The notes under the pieces: model-generated
What the model saw: only the letters and a program-made list of their open reading frames with translations
Told to the model about the DNA's origin: nothing
Databases searched by the model: none
Translations under genes and position numbers: made by a program
Shown here: one piece after another, positions 28,741 to 35,783 of the stretch
How the letters are laid out: each line of letters begins with the position of its first letter
Numbering within the stretch: position 1 is the stretch's first letter
Assembly (NCBI RefSeq): GCF_013817205.1
Contig: NZ_JACDDD010000032.1
Location: 1 to 38,050, forward strand
DNA from: Polaromonas sp.
GTDB taxonomy: Bacteria > Pseudomonadota > Gammaproteobacteria > Burkholderiales > Burkholderiaceae_C
Direction of reading: 5' to 3'
DNA: 38,050 bases

Positions 28741-30033
28741 TCAGGGACGTGTCATCTTGCAGCTGTGCGGCTGCTCGGCGCGTGCCGCCGCAATACTCTT
28801 GATCACGCGAAAGCCGTAACCGGAGCCCTCAACGTCGAAGCGCACTCCCGACGTGCCCTGTTTGTCCATCACGGCGACCAGCAGGGGTTGCTGGAACTGG
28901 TGGTCGGCGCTGCGCATGACACCCTTGTGGCCTGCAAACAGCACCTCGGCTTTTTCGAGTTGGGCGGCCAGCGCCCCGGCTTCCGTCGTGCCAGCCTTTT
29001 CGATGCTCTGCACCAGCCCCTCAACCATCAGTTGCATGCGCATGTGCACATAGTCGTCCTGCGGCTTGGGGAAACGCTGCCGGAAGGACTGGTAGAAGGC
29101 CTCGGACTGCGCACCAGCTGCATTCGGAAACCAGTCGGCGACCGCGATCACCTTGCCCACACCTGCATCGCCCAGGGCCGCCGGCACACCCAGAGCGTTG
29201 CCGTAGAAGGTGTAGAACTTGCCCTCGAAACCAGCCTCCCTGGCGGCCTTGACCAGCAGGGTCAGGTCATTACCCCAGTTGCCCGTCAGCACCGCCTGCG
29301 CGCCGCTGGCCTTGATCTTGGCTACATAAGGCAGGAAGTCCTTGACCCGGCCCATGGGATGCAGTTCGTCACCGGCGATCTGCACATCCGGGCGCTGCAA
29401 GCCCAGTTGCTTGCGCGCCTCGCGCAACACGGCCTGGCCGAAGCTGTAGTCCTGGCCAATCAGGTAGATGCTTTTGAGCGCCAGGTCGTCCTTGAGCACC
29501 TCCATCAAGGCCGCCATGCGCATGTCGGCATGGGCGTCAAAACGGAAGTGCCAGTAGCTGCACTTCTCGTTGGTCAGCACCGGATCCACCGCCGAGTAGT
29601 TCATGAACAGCGCGCGGCGCGCGGGCTCCCGATCGTTGTGCTTGTTGATGGCATCGATCAGCGCGGCGGCGGTGGAAGACGAATTACCCTGGGTCACCAG
29701 GGTGATGCCATCGTCCAGGGCCGAGCGCAGCGCGGACAGCGCTTCTTCGTTCTGGCCCTTGCTGTCGTAACGCTCGAAGACCAGCGGACGGTTTCCGCCG
29801 GGCAGCTTGATGCCGCCGCGCGCATTGACGCGTTCTGCCGCCCAGGCCAGGTTGCGAAACACGGCTTCACCGGTGTTGGCAAACGGTCCGGACAGGCTTT
29901 CGATCAAGGCCACGCGCACCGGCTGCGGGCTTGCCGTCGCAGGCTGGGCCCACACGGCTGAAGGCGACAGGCAGGCGGCTGACGCTAGGGCCAGCGCCAT
30001 ATGTTTCAAGAGGCGGAGTTTAAAAAAATTCAT
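28741..30033 (-). CDS. Branched-chain amino-acid-type ABC transporter substrate-binding protein
   Basis: A 430-residue periplasmic binding protein of the LivJ/LivK (type I, Leu/Ile/Val) group. The first 29 residues form a signal peptide (KHMALALASAACLSPSAVWA, cut after AWA or nearby). The mature part starts with PVRVALIESLSGPFANTGEA, the family start, and includes QGNSSSTAAALIDAINKHND and LTGNWGNDLTLLVKAAREAG. No permease or ATPase genes are next to it, so it must work with components elsewhere or act as an orphan sensor. It shares a transcript with the broken aminotransferase. The ligand is unknown; amino acids, amides and aromatic acids are all possible in this group. Confidence 0.85.
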   Translation of the reverse strand: MNFFKLRLLKHMALALASAACLSPSAVWAQPATASPQPVRVALIESLSGPFANTGEAVFRNLAWAAERVNARGGIKLPGGNRPLVFERYDSKGQNEEALSALRSALDDGITLVTQGNSSSTAAALIDAINKHNDREPARRALFMNYSAVDPVLTNEKCSYWHFRFDAHADMRMAALMEVLKDDLALKSIYLIGQDYSFGQAVLREARKQLGLQRPDVQIAGDELHPMGRVKDFLPYVAKIKASGAQAVLTGNWGNDLTLLVKAAREAGFEGKFYTFYGNALGVPAALGDAGVGKVIAVADWFPNAAGAQSEAFYQSFRQRFPKPQDDYVHMRMQLMVEGLVQSIEKAGTTEAGALAAQLEKAEVLFAGHKGVMRSADHQFQQPLLVAVMDKQGTSGVRFDVEGSGYGFRVIKSIAAARAEQPHSCKMTRP

Positions 30034-30148
30034 TCAACAATTTCCTTGAAATACTTGCCGGGGCGCCTACCTGCAATGCATGCGGCGATCACGGTGAGAG
30101 CCGCGAAGTGTAGGGGAATTTTCCCTGTCCCAACTTCAGGAGTGTTCC

Positions 30149-30549
30149 ATGTTTTATTCGCTCGCCACCCGCCCCGCCTCCCGCTTCCAGCGCCATACCC
30201 CGCGCTGACCAACAACGGCGCCCTCGACAAATTCTTGGACGACACCCTCGGCTCACTGTCGGGTGCCCGAAGCACCCACGCTGCCACCGTCGAAGACGGC
30301 GATCAGGCCTACACGCTGCAGCTCGACGTACCGGGCCTGGCCAAAGAGCAGCTGGACATCGGCATCGAAGGCGATGTGGTGCGGATCGCCAGCAAAGCAG
30401 AAGCCCCGCGTACCGTGAAGGCCGCCTGGCGTTTTCCGCTGGAGATCGACGCTGCAGCCAGCGCAGCGAAACTGGAAAATGGCGTGTTGACCCTGACGCT
30501 GGCCAAGAAGATTCCGGTCAGCAATGTCACCCAGCTCACCATCGATTGA
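30149..30549 (+). pseudogene. Small heat-shock protein (Hsp20), frame broken near the start
   Basis: The alpha-crystallin domain is complete from about 30280 (TVEDGDQAYTLQLDVPGLAK ... ENGVLTLTLAKK) to the TGA at 30547. The natural start appears to be the ATG at 30149, with AGGAG 6-10 bases upstream, giving MFYSLATRPASRFQRHTPR, but that frame stops at 30206. The conserved part is in another frame. One more C in the cccc run at 30198-30201 would join them as ...RHTPALTNNGALDKFLDD. So there is a one-base deletion or a sequencing error. Hsp20 proteins hold unfolded proteins. It is divergent from the binding-protein gene. Confidence 0.75.
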
Positions 30550-30586
30550 TGGCGCCGGCGGCGTGAGTCGCTGATAGGTTCTTCCG

Positions 30587-30615
30587 ACAAGACCGCCCCC
30601 AAAAGGCGGTCTTGT
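30587..30615. terminator. Strong hairpin after hsp20, terminator-like
   Basis: A perfect 11-pair stem, acaagaccgcc (30587-30597) / ggcggtcttgt (30605-30615), with the loop cccaaaa, starts 38 bases after the hsp20 stop. No T run follows, so termination is not certain. A second weaker GC hairpin is directly downstream. Confidence 0.5.
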
Positions 30616-30671
30616 GCCGGGTGGCGCAGCCACACCCCGGCAAAAAGATCCCGGCCACCGCACAATCAGGC

Positions 30672-31442
30672 ATGACCCGTCTTCGCCGTGCCGTTTTTCC
30701 TGCCCTCTGCGCCGGGCTCCTTCTCCTGTCTGGTTGCAGCTTTCTGCGCCCGGCCACAGTACCGCTGAGCACTGTGAAGGCCCAGGCGTCCTGCAGTACA
30801 AAGACCGACACCCTGCTGGTGTTCCTGCCCGGCGCGTCGTCAGCGATTGACGAATTCGTGCGCGAGGGTTTCGTGCAGGAAGTGCGGGAGCGGCGCATTG
30901 CGGTCGACATCGTGATGGCCGACGCACACATCGCCTACTACAACAATCGCAGCGTGACTGACCGCCTGGAAGCCGATGTGCTGGCGCCCGCGCGTACCGC
31001 CGGCTACCGGGCGATCTGGCTGGTCGGCATATCGGTCGGTGGATTCGGCGCCATGATTCACGAAGAGCAGATGCCTGGCGGAATCACTGGCATCGTCGCG
31101 CTGGCCCCTTATCTCGGCGAGCGCGAACTGAGCCGGGAGATTGCGGCGGCCGGAGGCCTGCTGGCATGGCAAGCGCCTGCCGGCCCTTTGCCGCTGGAGC
31201 AGATGGAAACGCGGCTCTGGCGCTGGCTGCAGGCGCAAGCGAGGTTGCCGTCAGGCAGCAGATCGCCGGCGCTTTACCTGGCCTATGGCACGGAAGACCG
31301 TTTTGCGGCCAGCCACCGCCTGCTGGCCGCAGCCTTGCCGCCGCAGCGTGTGTTCACCACACCCGGCGGGCATGACTGGGCGCCCTGGCGGCGGCTCTGG
31401 CAGCAGATGCTGGCGGTGCTGCCGCTGCCGGTCTGCCCCTGA
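30672..31442 (+). CDS. Lipoprotein with alpha/beta-hydrolase fold
   Basis: A 256-residue predicted lipoprotein. A lipobox LLSGC with Cys22 ends the signal peptide. The rest looks like an alpha/beta hydrolase: LLVFLPGASSAIDEF at the first core strand, the nucleophile elbow GISVGG (Ser121), AYGTEDRF with a likely acid residue, and TTPGGHDWAPW with the likely catalytic His. The substrate is unknown; an esterase or lipase role in the cell envelope fits. The ATG at 30672 starts the signal peptide; the frame extends 20 codons upstream without sense. Its stop is 3 bases from the convergent tsaD stop. Confidence 0.75.
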   Translation: MTRLRRAVFPALCAGLLLLSGCSFLRPATVPLSTVKAQASCSTKTDTLLVFLPGASSAIDEFVREGFVQEVRERRIAVDIVMADAHIAYYNNRSVTDRLEADVLAPARTAGYRAIWLVGISVGGFGAMIHEEQMPGGITGIVALAPYLGERELSREIAAAGGLLAWQAPAGPLPLEQMETRLWRWLQAQARLPSGSRSPALYLAYGTEDRFAASHRLLAAALPPQRVFTTPGGHDWAPWRRLWQQMLAVLPLPVCP

Positions 31443-31445
31443 GGC

Positions 31446-32483
31446 TCAGGCTGCCAGCAGCCCCAGCGGCCAGCGCGGCTTGACGTCAAAGCTATACGCC
31501 GTGTTGATCTGCGCCATACCGGCCTGCAGCCGCATGCCAGCGGCAAGAGCGATCATCGCCCCGTTGTCGGTGCACAGGTGCAGCTCCGGATAGTGCACAC
31601 GAATCCCGCGTTTCTGGCAAGCGTCATTGAGCTGTTCGCGCAATAGCGTGTTGGCCCCCACCCCACCAGCGACGACCAGACGTTTCAGGCCGGTTTGCTC
31701 CAGCGCCTTCAATGACTTTTTCACCAGCACCTCGACAATCGCCGCCTGCGTGGAGGCGGCCAGATCGGCCTTGTTCTTGTCGCTCATGACTTCGCCCAGT
31801 TTCCTGGCCTGAGTCAGCACTGCAGTTTTCAGGCCCGAGAAGGAAAAGTCCAGATCGCCGCTGTGCAGCAGTGGCCGCGGCAGTTTGAAGGCCAGTGCGT
31901 CGCCTTGCAGGGCCAATTTGGCGAGCGCAGGGCCACCCGGATAAGGCAGGCCCAGCAACTTGGCGGATTTGTCGAAGGCCTCTCCGGCGGCATCATCAAT
32001 CGTCTCGCCAAGCAATTCATAACTGCCGACCCGGTCTACCCGCATCAACTGGGTATGACCACCCGACACCAGCAGTGCCACAAATGCAAATTCTGGCGGA
32101 TCAGCGCTCAGAAACGGCGACAGCAGGTGGCCTTCCAGGTGGTGCACACCCACCACCGGCTTGCCGAGCGCTGCAGCCAGCGCGCAGGCCACGCCCGCGC
32201 CCACCAGCAAAGCGCCGGCCAGCCCGGGCCCGCGTGTGTAGGCGACCACGTCCACCTGCGCCAGCGTACGCTGCGCACGCGCTGCCACCTCCTCAATCAG
32301 CGGCAACACGCGGCGGATGTGGTCACGGCTGGCCAATTCGGGCACCACACCGCCATAAGCCTGATGCATGTCGATCTGGCTGTGCAAGGCGTGTGACAGC
32401 AGCACAGGCACGCCCTGCCCCGACGCATCCACCAGCGCCACACCCGTTTCATCGCAACTCGATTCGATTCCAATAACCAGCAT
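31446..32483 (-). CDS. tsaD: tRNA N6-threonylcarbamoyladenosine synthase subunit TsaD
   Basis: A 345-residue ASKHA-fold enzyme that transfers the threonylcarbamoyl group to A37 of tRNAs reading ANN codons, with TsaB and TsaE. It begins [19 protein letters not shown]. The metal ligands are in VHHLEGHLL (His115, His119), with [21 protein letters not shown] and [10 protein letters not shown] also conserved. Length is as usual. It lies head to head with nasT (32570), so their promoters share 86 bases. Confidence 0.97.
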   Translation of the reverse strand: MLVIGIESSCDETGVALVDASGQGVPVLLSHALHSQIDMHQAYGGVVPELASRDHIRRVLPLIEEVAARAQRTLAQVDVVAYTRGPGLAGALLVGAGVACALAAALGKPVVGVHHLEGHLLSPFLSADPPEFAFVALLVSGGHTQLMRVDRVGSYELLGETIDDAAGEAFDKSAKLLGLPYPGGPALAKLALQGDALAFKLPRPLLHSGDLDFSFSGLKTAVLTQARKLGEVMSDKNKADLAASTQAAIVEVLVKKSLKALEQTGLKRLVVAGGVGANTLLREQLNDACQKRGIRVHYPELHLCTDNGAMIALAAGMRLQAGMAQINTAYSFDVKPRWPLGLLAA

Positions 32484-32504
32484 TGAACAAGTGTAGCCAC
32501 CCCT

Positions 32505-32540
32505 TCCAGGCTACACGCAGTGACAAGCGCGGGGACCCAA
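32505..32540. repeat. Short remnant of the GC-rich intergenic repeat
   Basis: The sequence ccaggctacacgcagtgaca followed by agcgcggggaccc resembles the end of the 5883 and 14111 copies (ttacacgcagtgagcg, ttacacgaagtgaaaagcgt). It lies just upstream of the proposed nasT promoter. Confidence 0.45.
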
Positions 32541-32542
32541 GA

Positions 32543-32558
32543 TGGCTCGAATCTTGCA
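32543..32558 (+). promoter_or_regulatory. Sigma-54-type promoter before nasT
   Basis: TGGCTCGAATCTTGCA matches the -24/-12 consensus TGGCACRNNNNTTGCW at all fixed positions except one, with the required 10 bases between GG and GC. The predicted start (+1) is near 32569, one base before the nasT ATG. Confidence 0.55.
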
Positions 32559-32569
32559 CCAGTCACATC

Positions 32570-33202
32570 ATGACGCCATCCCAGTCCCTGCGCCTTGTCA
32601 TCATCGCTCCAGACCTGCTGGACGGTGTGTCGCTGGACGTCCATGCCCGGCAGCAGGCCGAGCGCTCGCGTCAGCTGCGTATTGGCCTGCTGGAAAACGG
32701 CTACAACGTGGTCGCGGTATTGCCGGCCGACACCTTTCTGTATGAGCGGCTGGCGCAGCTCCAGCCCGACATGATCATTGTCGATGCCGAAAGCGAAGCA
32801 CGCGACTCGCTCGAACACGTGGTGATGGCCACCCGCGGCGCGCGCCGTCCTATCGTGCTGTTCACCAACGACAACGACACCAGCCATGTGAAAGATGCGG
32901 TGGCCGCGGGTGTGTCTGCTTACATCGTGGCAGGCCTGTCGCCCGAACGCATACGCCCCATCCTGGACGTGGCGATGGCGCGCTTTGAACATGAGCAGGG
33001 CTTGCGCCAGGAACTGGCCGACGCCAGAACCGAGCTACAGGACCGCAAGGTGATAGACCGCGCCAAAGGCTTGTTGATGCAACGCCAGAACCTCAATGAA
33101 CAGGCGGCCTACGAAAGACTGCGCAAGGCCGCGATGGACAAGGGCCTGCGTCTGGGTGAAGTGGCGCAACGCATGCTGGACGCCGCCGACCTGCTGGGTT
33201 GA
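32570..33202 (+). CDS. nasT: ANTAR-domain antitermination regulator, NasT-like
   Basis: A 210-residue response regulator. The N-terminal receiver-like domain has Asp72 (MIIVDAESEARD), but the usual Lys near position 121 is Ala (SAYIVAGLS). The C-terminal ANTAR domain (about 150-210) contains DRAKGLLMQRQNLNEQAAYE and RLRKAAMDKGLRLGEVAQRM. ANTAR proteins bind two-hairpin RNA motifs and prevent termination; NasT does so for nitrate assimilation genes and is held inactive by NasS without nitrate. The target is visible immediately downstream (33434-33535). The ATG at 32570 has no ribosome site, and a sigma-54-type promoter ends just before it, suggesting a leaderless mRNA. The NasT name is from family similarity plus context. 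Confidence 0.88.
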   Translation: MTPSQSLRLVIIAPDLLDGVSLDVHARQQAERSRQLRIGLLENGYNVVAVLPADTFLYERLAQLQPDMIIVDAESEARDSLEHVVMATRGARRPIVLFTNDNDTSHVKDAVAAGVSAYIVAGLSPERIRPILDVAMARFEHEQGLRQELADARTELQDRKVIDRAKGLLMQRQNLNEQAAYERLRKAAMDKGLRLGEVAQRMLDAADLLG

Positions 33203-33244
33203 GTCCCGAACCAGCCGGCTCCGCACCACACCCGAATGGTGCAG

Positions 33245-33261
33245 CGCACAAATACAGTGCA
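33245..33261 (+). promoter_or_regulatory. NtrC-type binding site upstream of nrtA
   Basis: GCAC-N7-GTGC (33246-33260: gcac aaataca gtgc) has the spacing of NtrC enhancer sites. It is centred about 172 bases before the predicted nrtA start, a normal enhancer distance for a sigma-54 promoter. A second pair, GCACCA-N8-TGGTGC at 33223-33242, has the wrong spacing for NtrC. Confidence 0.5.
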
Positions 33262-33287
33262 AGCTCCTGAACGTACGCTGTCCTGCT

Positions 33288-33325
33288 TGAGCTCTCATCA
33301 ATTCGCTATATATTTTATAGCACTC
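33288..33325. repeat. AT-rich, repeat-like segment between enhancer and promoter
   Basis: agctctcatcaattcgctatatattttatagc contains the ctat...atag palindrome and is AT-rich within GC-rich DNA. It resembles ends of the agctatcaaa repeat family, and atcaattcgcta is a weak match to an IHF site, which would suit DNA bending here. Both readings are tentative. Confidence 0.3.
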
Positions 33326-33398
33326 TACACCCATTCGGCGCGGGCTGAAAGCAATTTAGGTCAACAAACTCCTTCCAGCAAACACCCGTACATTCTGC

Positions 33399-33414
33399 TG
33401 GCACAGCTTTTGCT
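33399..33414 (+). promoter_or_regulatory. Sigma-54 promoter of the nitrate transporter operon
   Basis: TGGCACAGCTTTTGCT matches the -24/-12 consensus TGGCACRNNNNTTGCW at every defined position, with GG at 33400-33401 and GC at 33412-33413. The predicted start is near 33425, giving a leader of about 140 bases before nrtA. Confidence 0.8.
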
Positions 33415-33433
33415 GAGAAGGTAGCACCAGGTA

Positions 33434-33479
33434 TTCCGCTTCAACGGCGAAGCAGAAGATCTTCAGAACAAAGGCGTTC
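33434..33479 (+). promoter_or_regulatory. Two-hairpin ANTAR (NasT) antitermination motif
   Basis: P1 is gcttc-AACGGC-gaagc (33438-33453), extended by ttc/gaa (33434-33436 and 33455-33457). P2 is gaac-AAAGGC-gttc (33466-33479). Both have hexaloops with A at position 1 and G at position 4, the features recognised by ANTAR proteins. The linker is 12 bases. The 3' part of P2 (ggcgttc, 33473-33479) is also the 5' arm of the following terminator, so P2 and terminator exclude each other. Confidence 0.8.
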
Positions 33480-33535
33480 GCACCCGCATTCACATTTCTT
33501 GTGTCTGCACGGGTCGAGCGCCTTTTTTGTTTTTT
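33470..33535 (+). terminator. Intrinsic terminator (attenuator) in the nrtA leader
   Basis: ggcgttcg (33473-33480) pairs with cgagcgcc (33515-33522, one G-U). An inner acccg/cgggt stem and a caca/tgtg tip add to the hairpin. Six T, one G and six more T follow. It lies 30 bases before the nrtA ATG and would stop transcription unless P2 forms. Confidence 0.85.
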
Positions 33536-33565
33536 GCATTTATTTTCACTACTGGAGTCCCGACC

Positions 33566-34810
33566 ATGACCGAACTGCTGAAATCTTCATTGACGCGCCG
33601 CAACGTATTACAAGCCGCCGCCGTTGGCGCTGTGGGCATCAGCCCGGCGCTGCGCGCTGTTGTTTATGCCCAGGGCTCCGATGCCCCCGAGAAGAAGGAA
33701 GTCAAGATCGGCTTCATCCCGCTGACCGACTGCGCGTCCGTGGTCATGGCCTCGGTGCTGGGCATAGACAAGAAATACGGCGTGACCATCATCCCGACCA
33801 AGGAAGCCAGCTGGGCCGGGGTGCGCGACAAGCTGGTCAGCGGTGAGCTGGACATGGCGCACTCGCTGTACGGCCTGATTTACGGCGTGCACCTGGGCAC
33901 CTCCGGTCCCAAGAAAGACATGGCGGTACTGATGACGCTGAACCAGAACGGTCAAGCCATCACGCTGAGCAAGAAACTCGCCGACAAGGGTGCGGTGGAC
34001 GCCGCGTCGCTGGCCAAGGTGATGGCAGCGGAAAAGCGCGAATACACCTACGCCCAGACCTTCCCGACCGGCACGCACGCCATGTGGCTGTATTACTGGC
34101 TGGCCAGCGTCGGCGTCAACCCGATGAAAGACGTGAAAGTCATCACCGTGCCACCGCCGCAAATGGTGGCCAATATGCGGGTCGGCAACATGGACGGCTA
34201 TTGCGTCGGCGAGCCCTGGGGCCACCGCGCCATTGCCGACGGCATCGGCATCACAGCTGTCACCACCCAGGACATCTGGAAAGACCATCCTGAAAAAGTG
34301 CTCGGCACCACCGCCGATTTCGTCAAGAAGAACCCAAACACCGCGCGCGCCGTCACCGCCGCCATCATCGAAGCCGGCAAGTGGATAGACGCCAGCCTGG
34401 GCAACAAGAACAAGATGGCCGAGACCGTGGCCGACAAGTCCTACGTGAACACCAGCGTCGACGTCATCAACCAGCGCATTCTGGGCCGCTACCAAAATGG
34501 CCTGGGCAAGACCTGGGACGACCCGAACCACATGAAGTTTTACAACGACGGTGCGGTGAGCTTCCCCTACCTGTCGGACGGCATGTGGTTTTTGACCCAG
34601 CACAAGCGTTGGGGTCTGCTCAAGGAGCATCCGGACTACCTGGCCGTGGCCAAGCAGATCAACCAGATCGACATCTACAAACAGGCCGCCACCGCCGCCA
34701 AGGCCCACGTGCCGAAAGAAGTCATGCGCAGCAGCAAGATGATCGACGGCGTGGTCTGGGACGGCAAGGACCCGCAGAAATACGCCGACGGTTTCAAGAT
34801 CAAAGTTTGA
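33566..34810 (+). CDS. nrtA: Nitrate ABC transporter substrate-binding protein
   Basis: A 414-residue NrtA/NasF-type binding protein. The N-terminus (LTRRNVLQAAAVGAVG) is a Tat-type signal with Arg11-Arg12 and a cut near VYAQG, so it is exported folded to the periplasm. The mature part has the CmpA/NrtA fold: VKIGFIPLTDCASVVMA, KEASWAGVRDKLVSGELDMA, VPPPQMVANMRVGNMDGYCV and GEPWGHRA. It binds nitrate (and perhaps nitrite). The ATG at 33566 has GGAG 8 bases upstream. Control by NasT antitermination is predicted from the leader. Bicarbonate (CmpA) is the alternative ligand but fits the context less well. nrtB follows 15 bases later. Confidence 0.9.
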   Translation: MTELLKSSLTRRNVLQAAAVGAVGISPALRAVVYAQGSDAPEKKEVKIGFIPLTDCASVVMASVLGIDKKYGVTIIPTKEASWAGVRDKLVSGELDMAHSLYGLIYGVHLGTSGPKKDMAVLMTLNQNGQAITLSKKLADKGAVDAASLAKVMAAEKREYTYAQTFPTGTHAMWLYYWLASVGVNPMKDVKVITVPPPQMVANMRVGNMDGYCVGEPWGHRAIADGIGITAVTTQDIWKDHPEKVLGTTADFVKKNPNTARAVTAAIIEAGKWIDASLGNKNKMAETVADKSYVNTSVDVINQRILGRYQNGLGKTWDDPNHMKFYNDGAVSFPYLSDGMWFLTQHKRWGLLKEHPDYLAVAKQINQIDIYKQAATAAKAHVPKEVMRSSKMIDGVVWDGKDPQKYADGFKIKV

Positions 34811-34825
34811 GCGGGAGAACACACC

Positions 34826-35773
34826 ATGGTCAGTGCCATTTTTCATTCCCCGCTGGAGCCTCTGGTGGCTCCGGTTTCCCCTTCTGGTGCAAGCCCGGCG
34901 AGAGCACAAGCGGCCACGCAAGAGGCTAGCATTCCAGCGCCAGCAGACACCCCCACGCCAGCCCGGCAGGAGAAAGACAAAACGCCTGTTGACTGGCGCG
35001 GCGTCTGGATGGCTTTTCTGCCGCCTGTGCTGGGGCTTGGCTTGCTGGTGGGCTTATGGGAGATGGTGTCTGTCGGGACGGCCCGCAGCATCCCCTCGCC
35101 GCTGGACACCTGGAAACAGGCGGTGGTGCTGTTCAGCGACCCGTTCTACAGCAAGGGGCCCAACGACCAGGGCGTAGGCTGGAACGTGCTGAGTTCCCTC
35201 CAGCGGGTCGCCTTCGGCTTTGGCATGGCAGCCGCGGTGGGCATTCCGGTGGGTTTCATGATTGGCCGCTTCGAGTTCCTGTCGCGCATGTTCAATCCGC
35301 TCATCAGCCTGATGCGGCCCGTGTCGCCGCTGGCCTGGCTGCCTATCGGCCTGCTGGTCTTCAAGGGCGCAAACCCTGCCGCGATCTGGACGATTTTCAT
35401 CTGCTCTATCTGGCCCATGATCATCAACACCGCCGTGGGCGTGCAGCGCGTGCCACAGGACTACATGAATGTGGCGCGGGTGCTCAATCTAAGCGAATGG
35501 AAGATCGTCACCAAAATTCTGTTCCCCGCCGTGCTGCCCTACATGCTGACCGGTGTGCGCCTGGCTGTTGGCACTGCATGGCTGGTGATCGTCGCGGCTG
35601 AAATGCTCACCGGCGGCGTCGGCATCGGCTTCTGGGTCTGGGACGAGTGGAACAACCTCAACGTCAAGAACATCATCATCGCGATTTTTGTGATTGGCAT
35701 TGTCGGCCTGGTGCTGGAGTTCGCACTGATCAAGCTGGCCACAGCCTTCACGTTTGAAGACGTCAAAAATTAA
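34826..35773 (+). CDS. nrtB: Nitrate ABC transporter permease
   Basis: A 315-residue inner-membrane permease of the NrtB/NasE type with about six helices. The first 55 residues are Ala/Pro-rich and probably cytoplasmic; the first helix is around 60-80 (FLPPVLGLGLLVGLWEMVSV). The coupling EAA-like loop is RVLNLSEWKIVTKILFPAVLP. The segments ISLMRPVSPLAWLPIGLLVF and MLTGGVGIGFWVWDEWNN are typical of nitrate permeases. It moves nitrate with NrtA and the ATPase. It lies 10 bases before the ATPase gene. The length of the N-terminal extension depends on the start; ATG 34826 has GCGGGAG upstream. Confidence 0.9.
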   Translation: MVSAIFHSPLEPLVAPVSPSGASPARAQAATQEASIPAPADTPTPARQEKDKTPVDWRGVWMAFLPPVLGLGLLVGLWEMVSVGTARSIPSPLDTWKQAVVLFSDPFYSKGPNDQGVGWNVLSSLQRVAFGFGMAAAVGIPVGFMIGRFEFLSRMFNPLISLMRPVSPLAWLPIGLLVFKGANPAAIWTIFICSIWPMIINTAVGVQRVPQDYMNVARVLNLSEWKIVTKILFPAVLPYMLTGVRLAVGTAWLVIVAAEMLTGGVGIGFWVWDEWNNLNVKNIIIAIFVIGIVGLVLEFALIKLATAFTFEDVKN

Positions 35774-35783
35774 GGAGTGAGTC

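Noticed and set aside
33223..33242. GCACCA-N8-TGGTGC inverted repeat as a second NtrC site
   Set aside because: GCAC and GTGC are 12 bases apart instead of 7. It may be a small hairpin after nasT or a site for another protein.
33411..33426. tgctg-agaagg-tagca as the first ANTAR hairpin
   Set aside because: Its loop lacks G at position 4, it needs a G-T closing pair, and it overlaps the sigma-54 promoter, upstream of the predicted transcript start. The pair at 33438 and 33466 fits much better.
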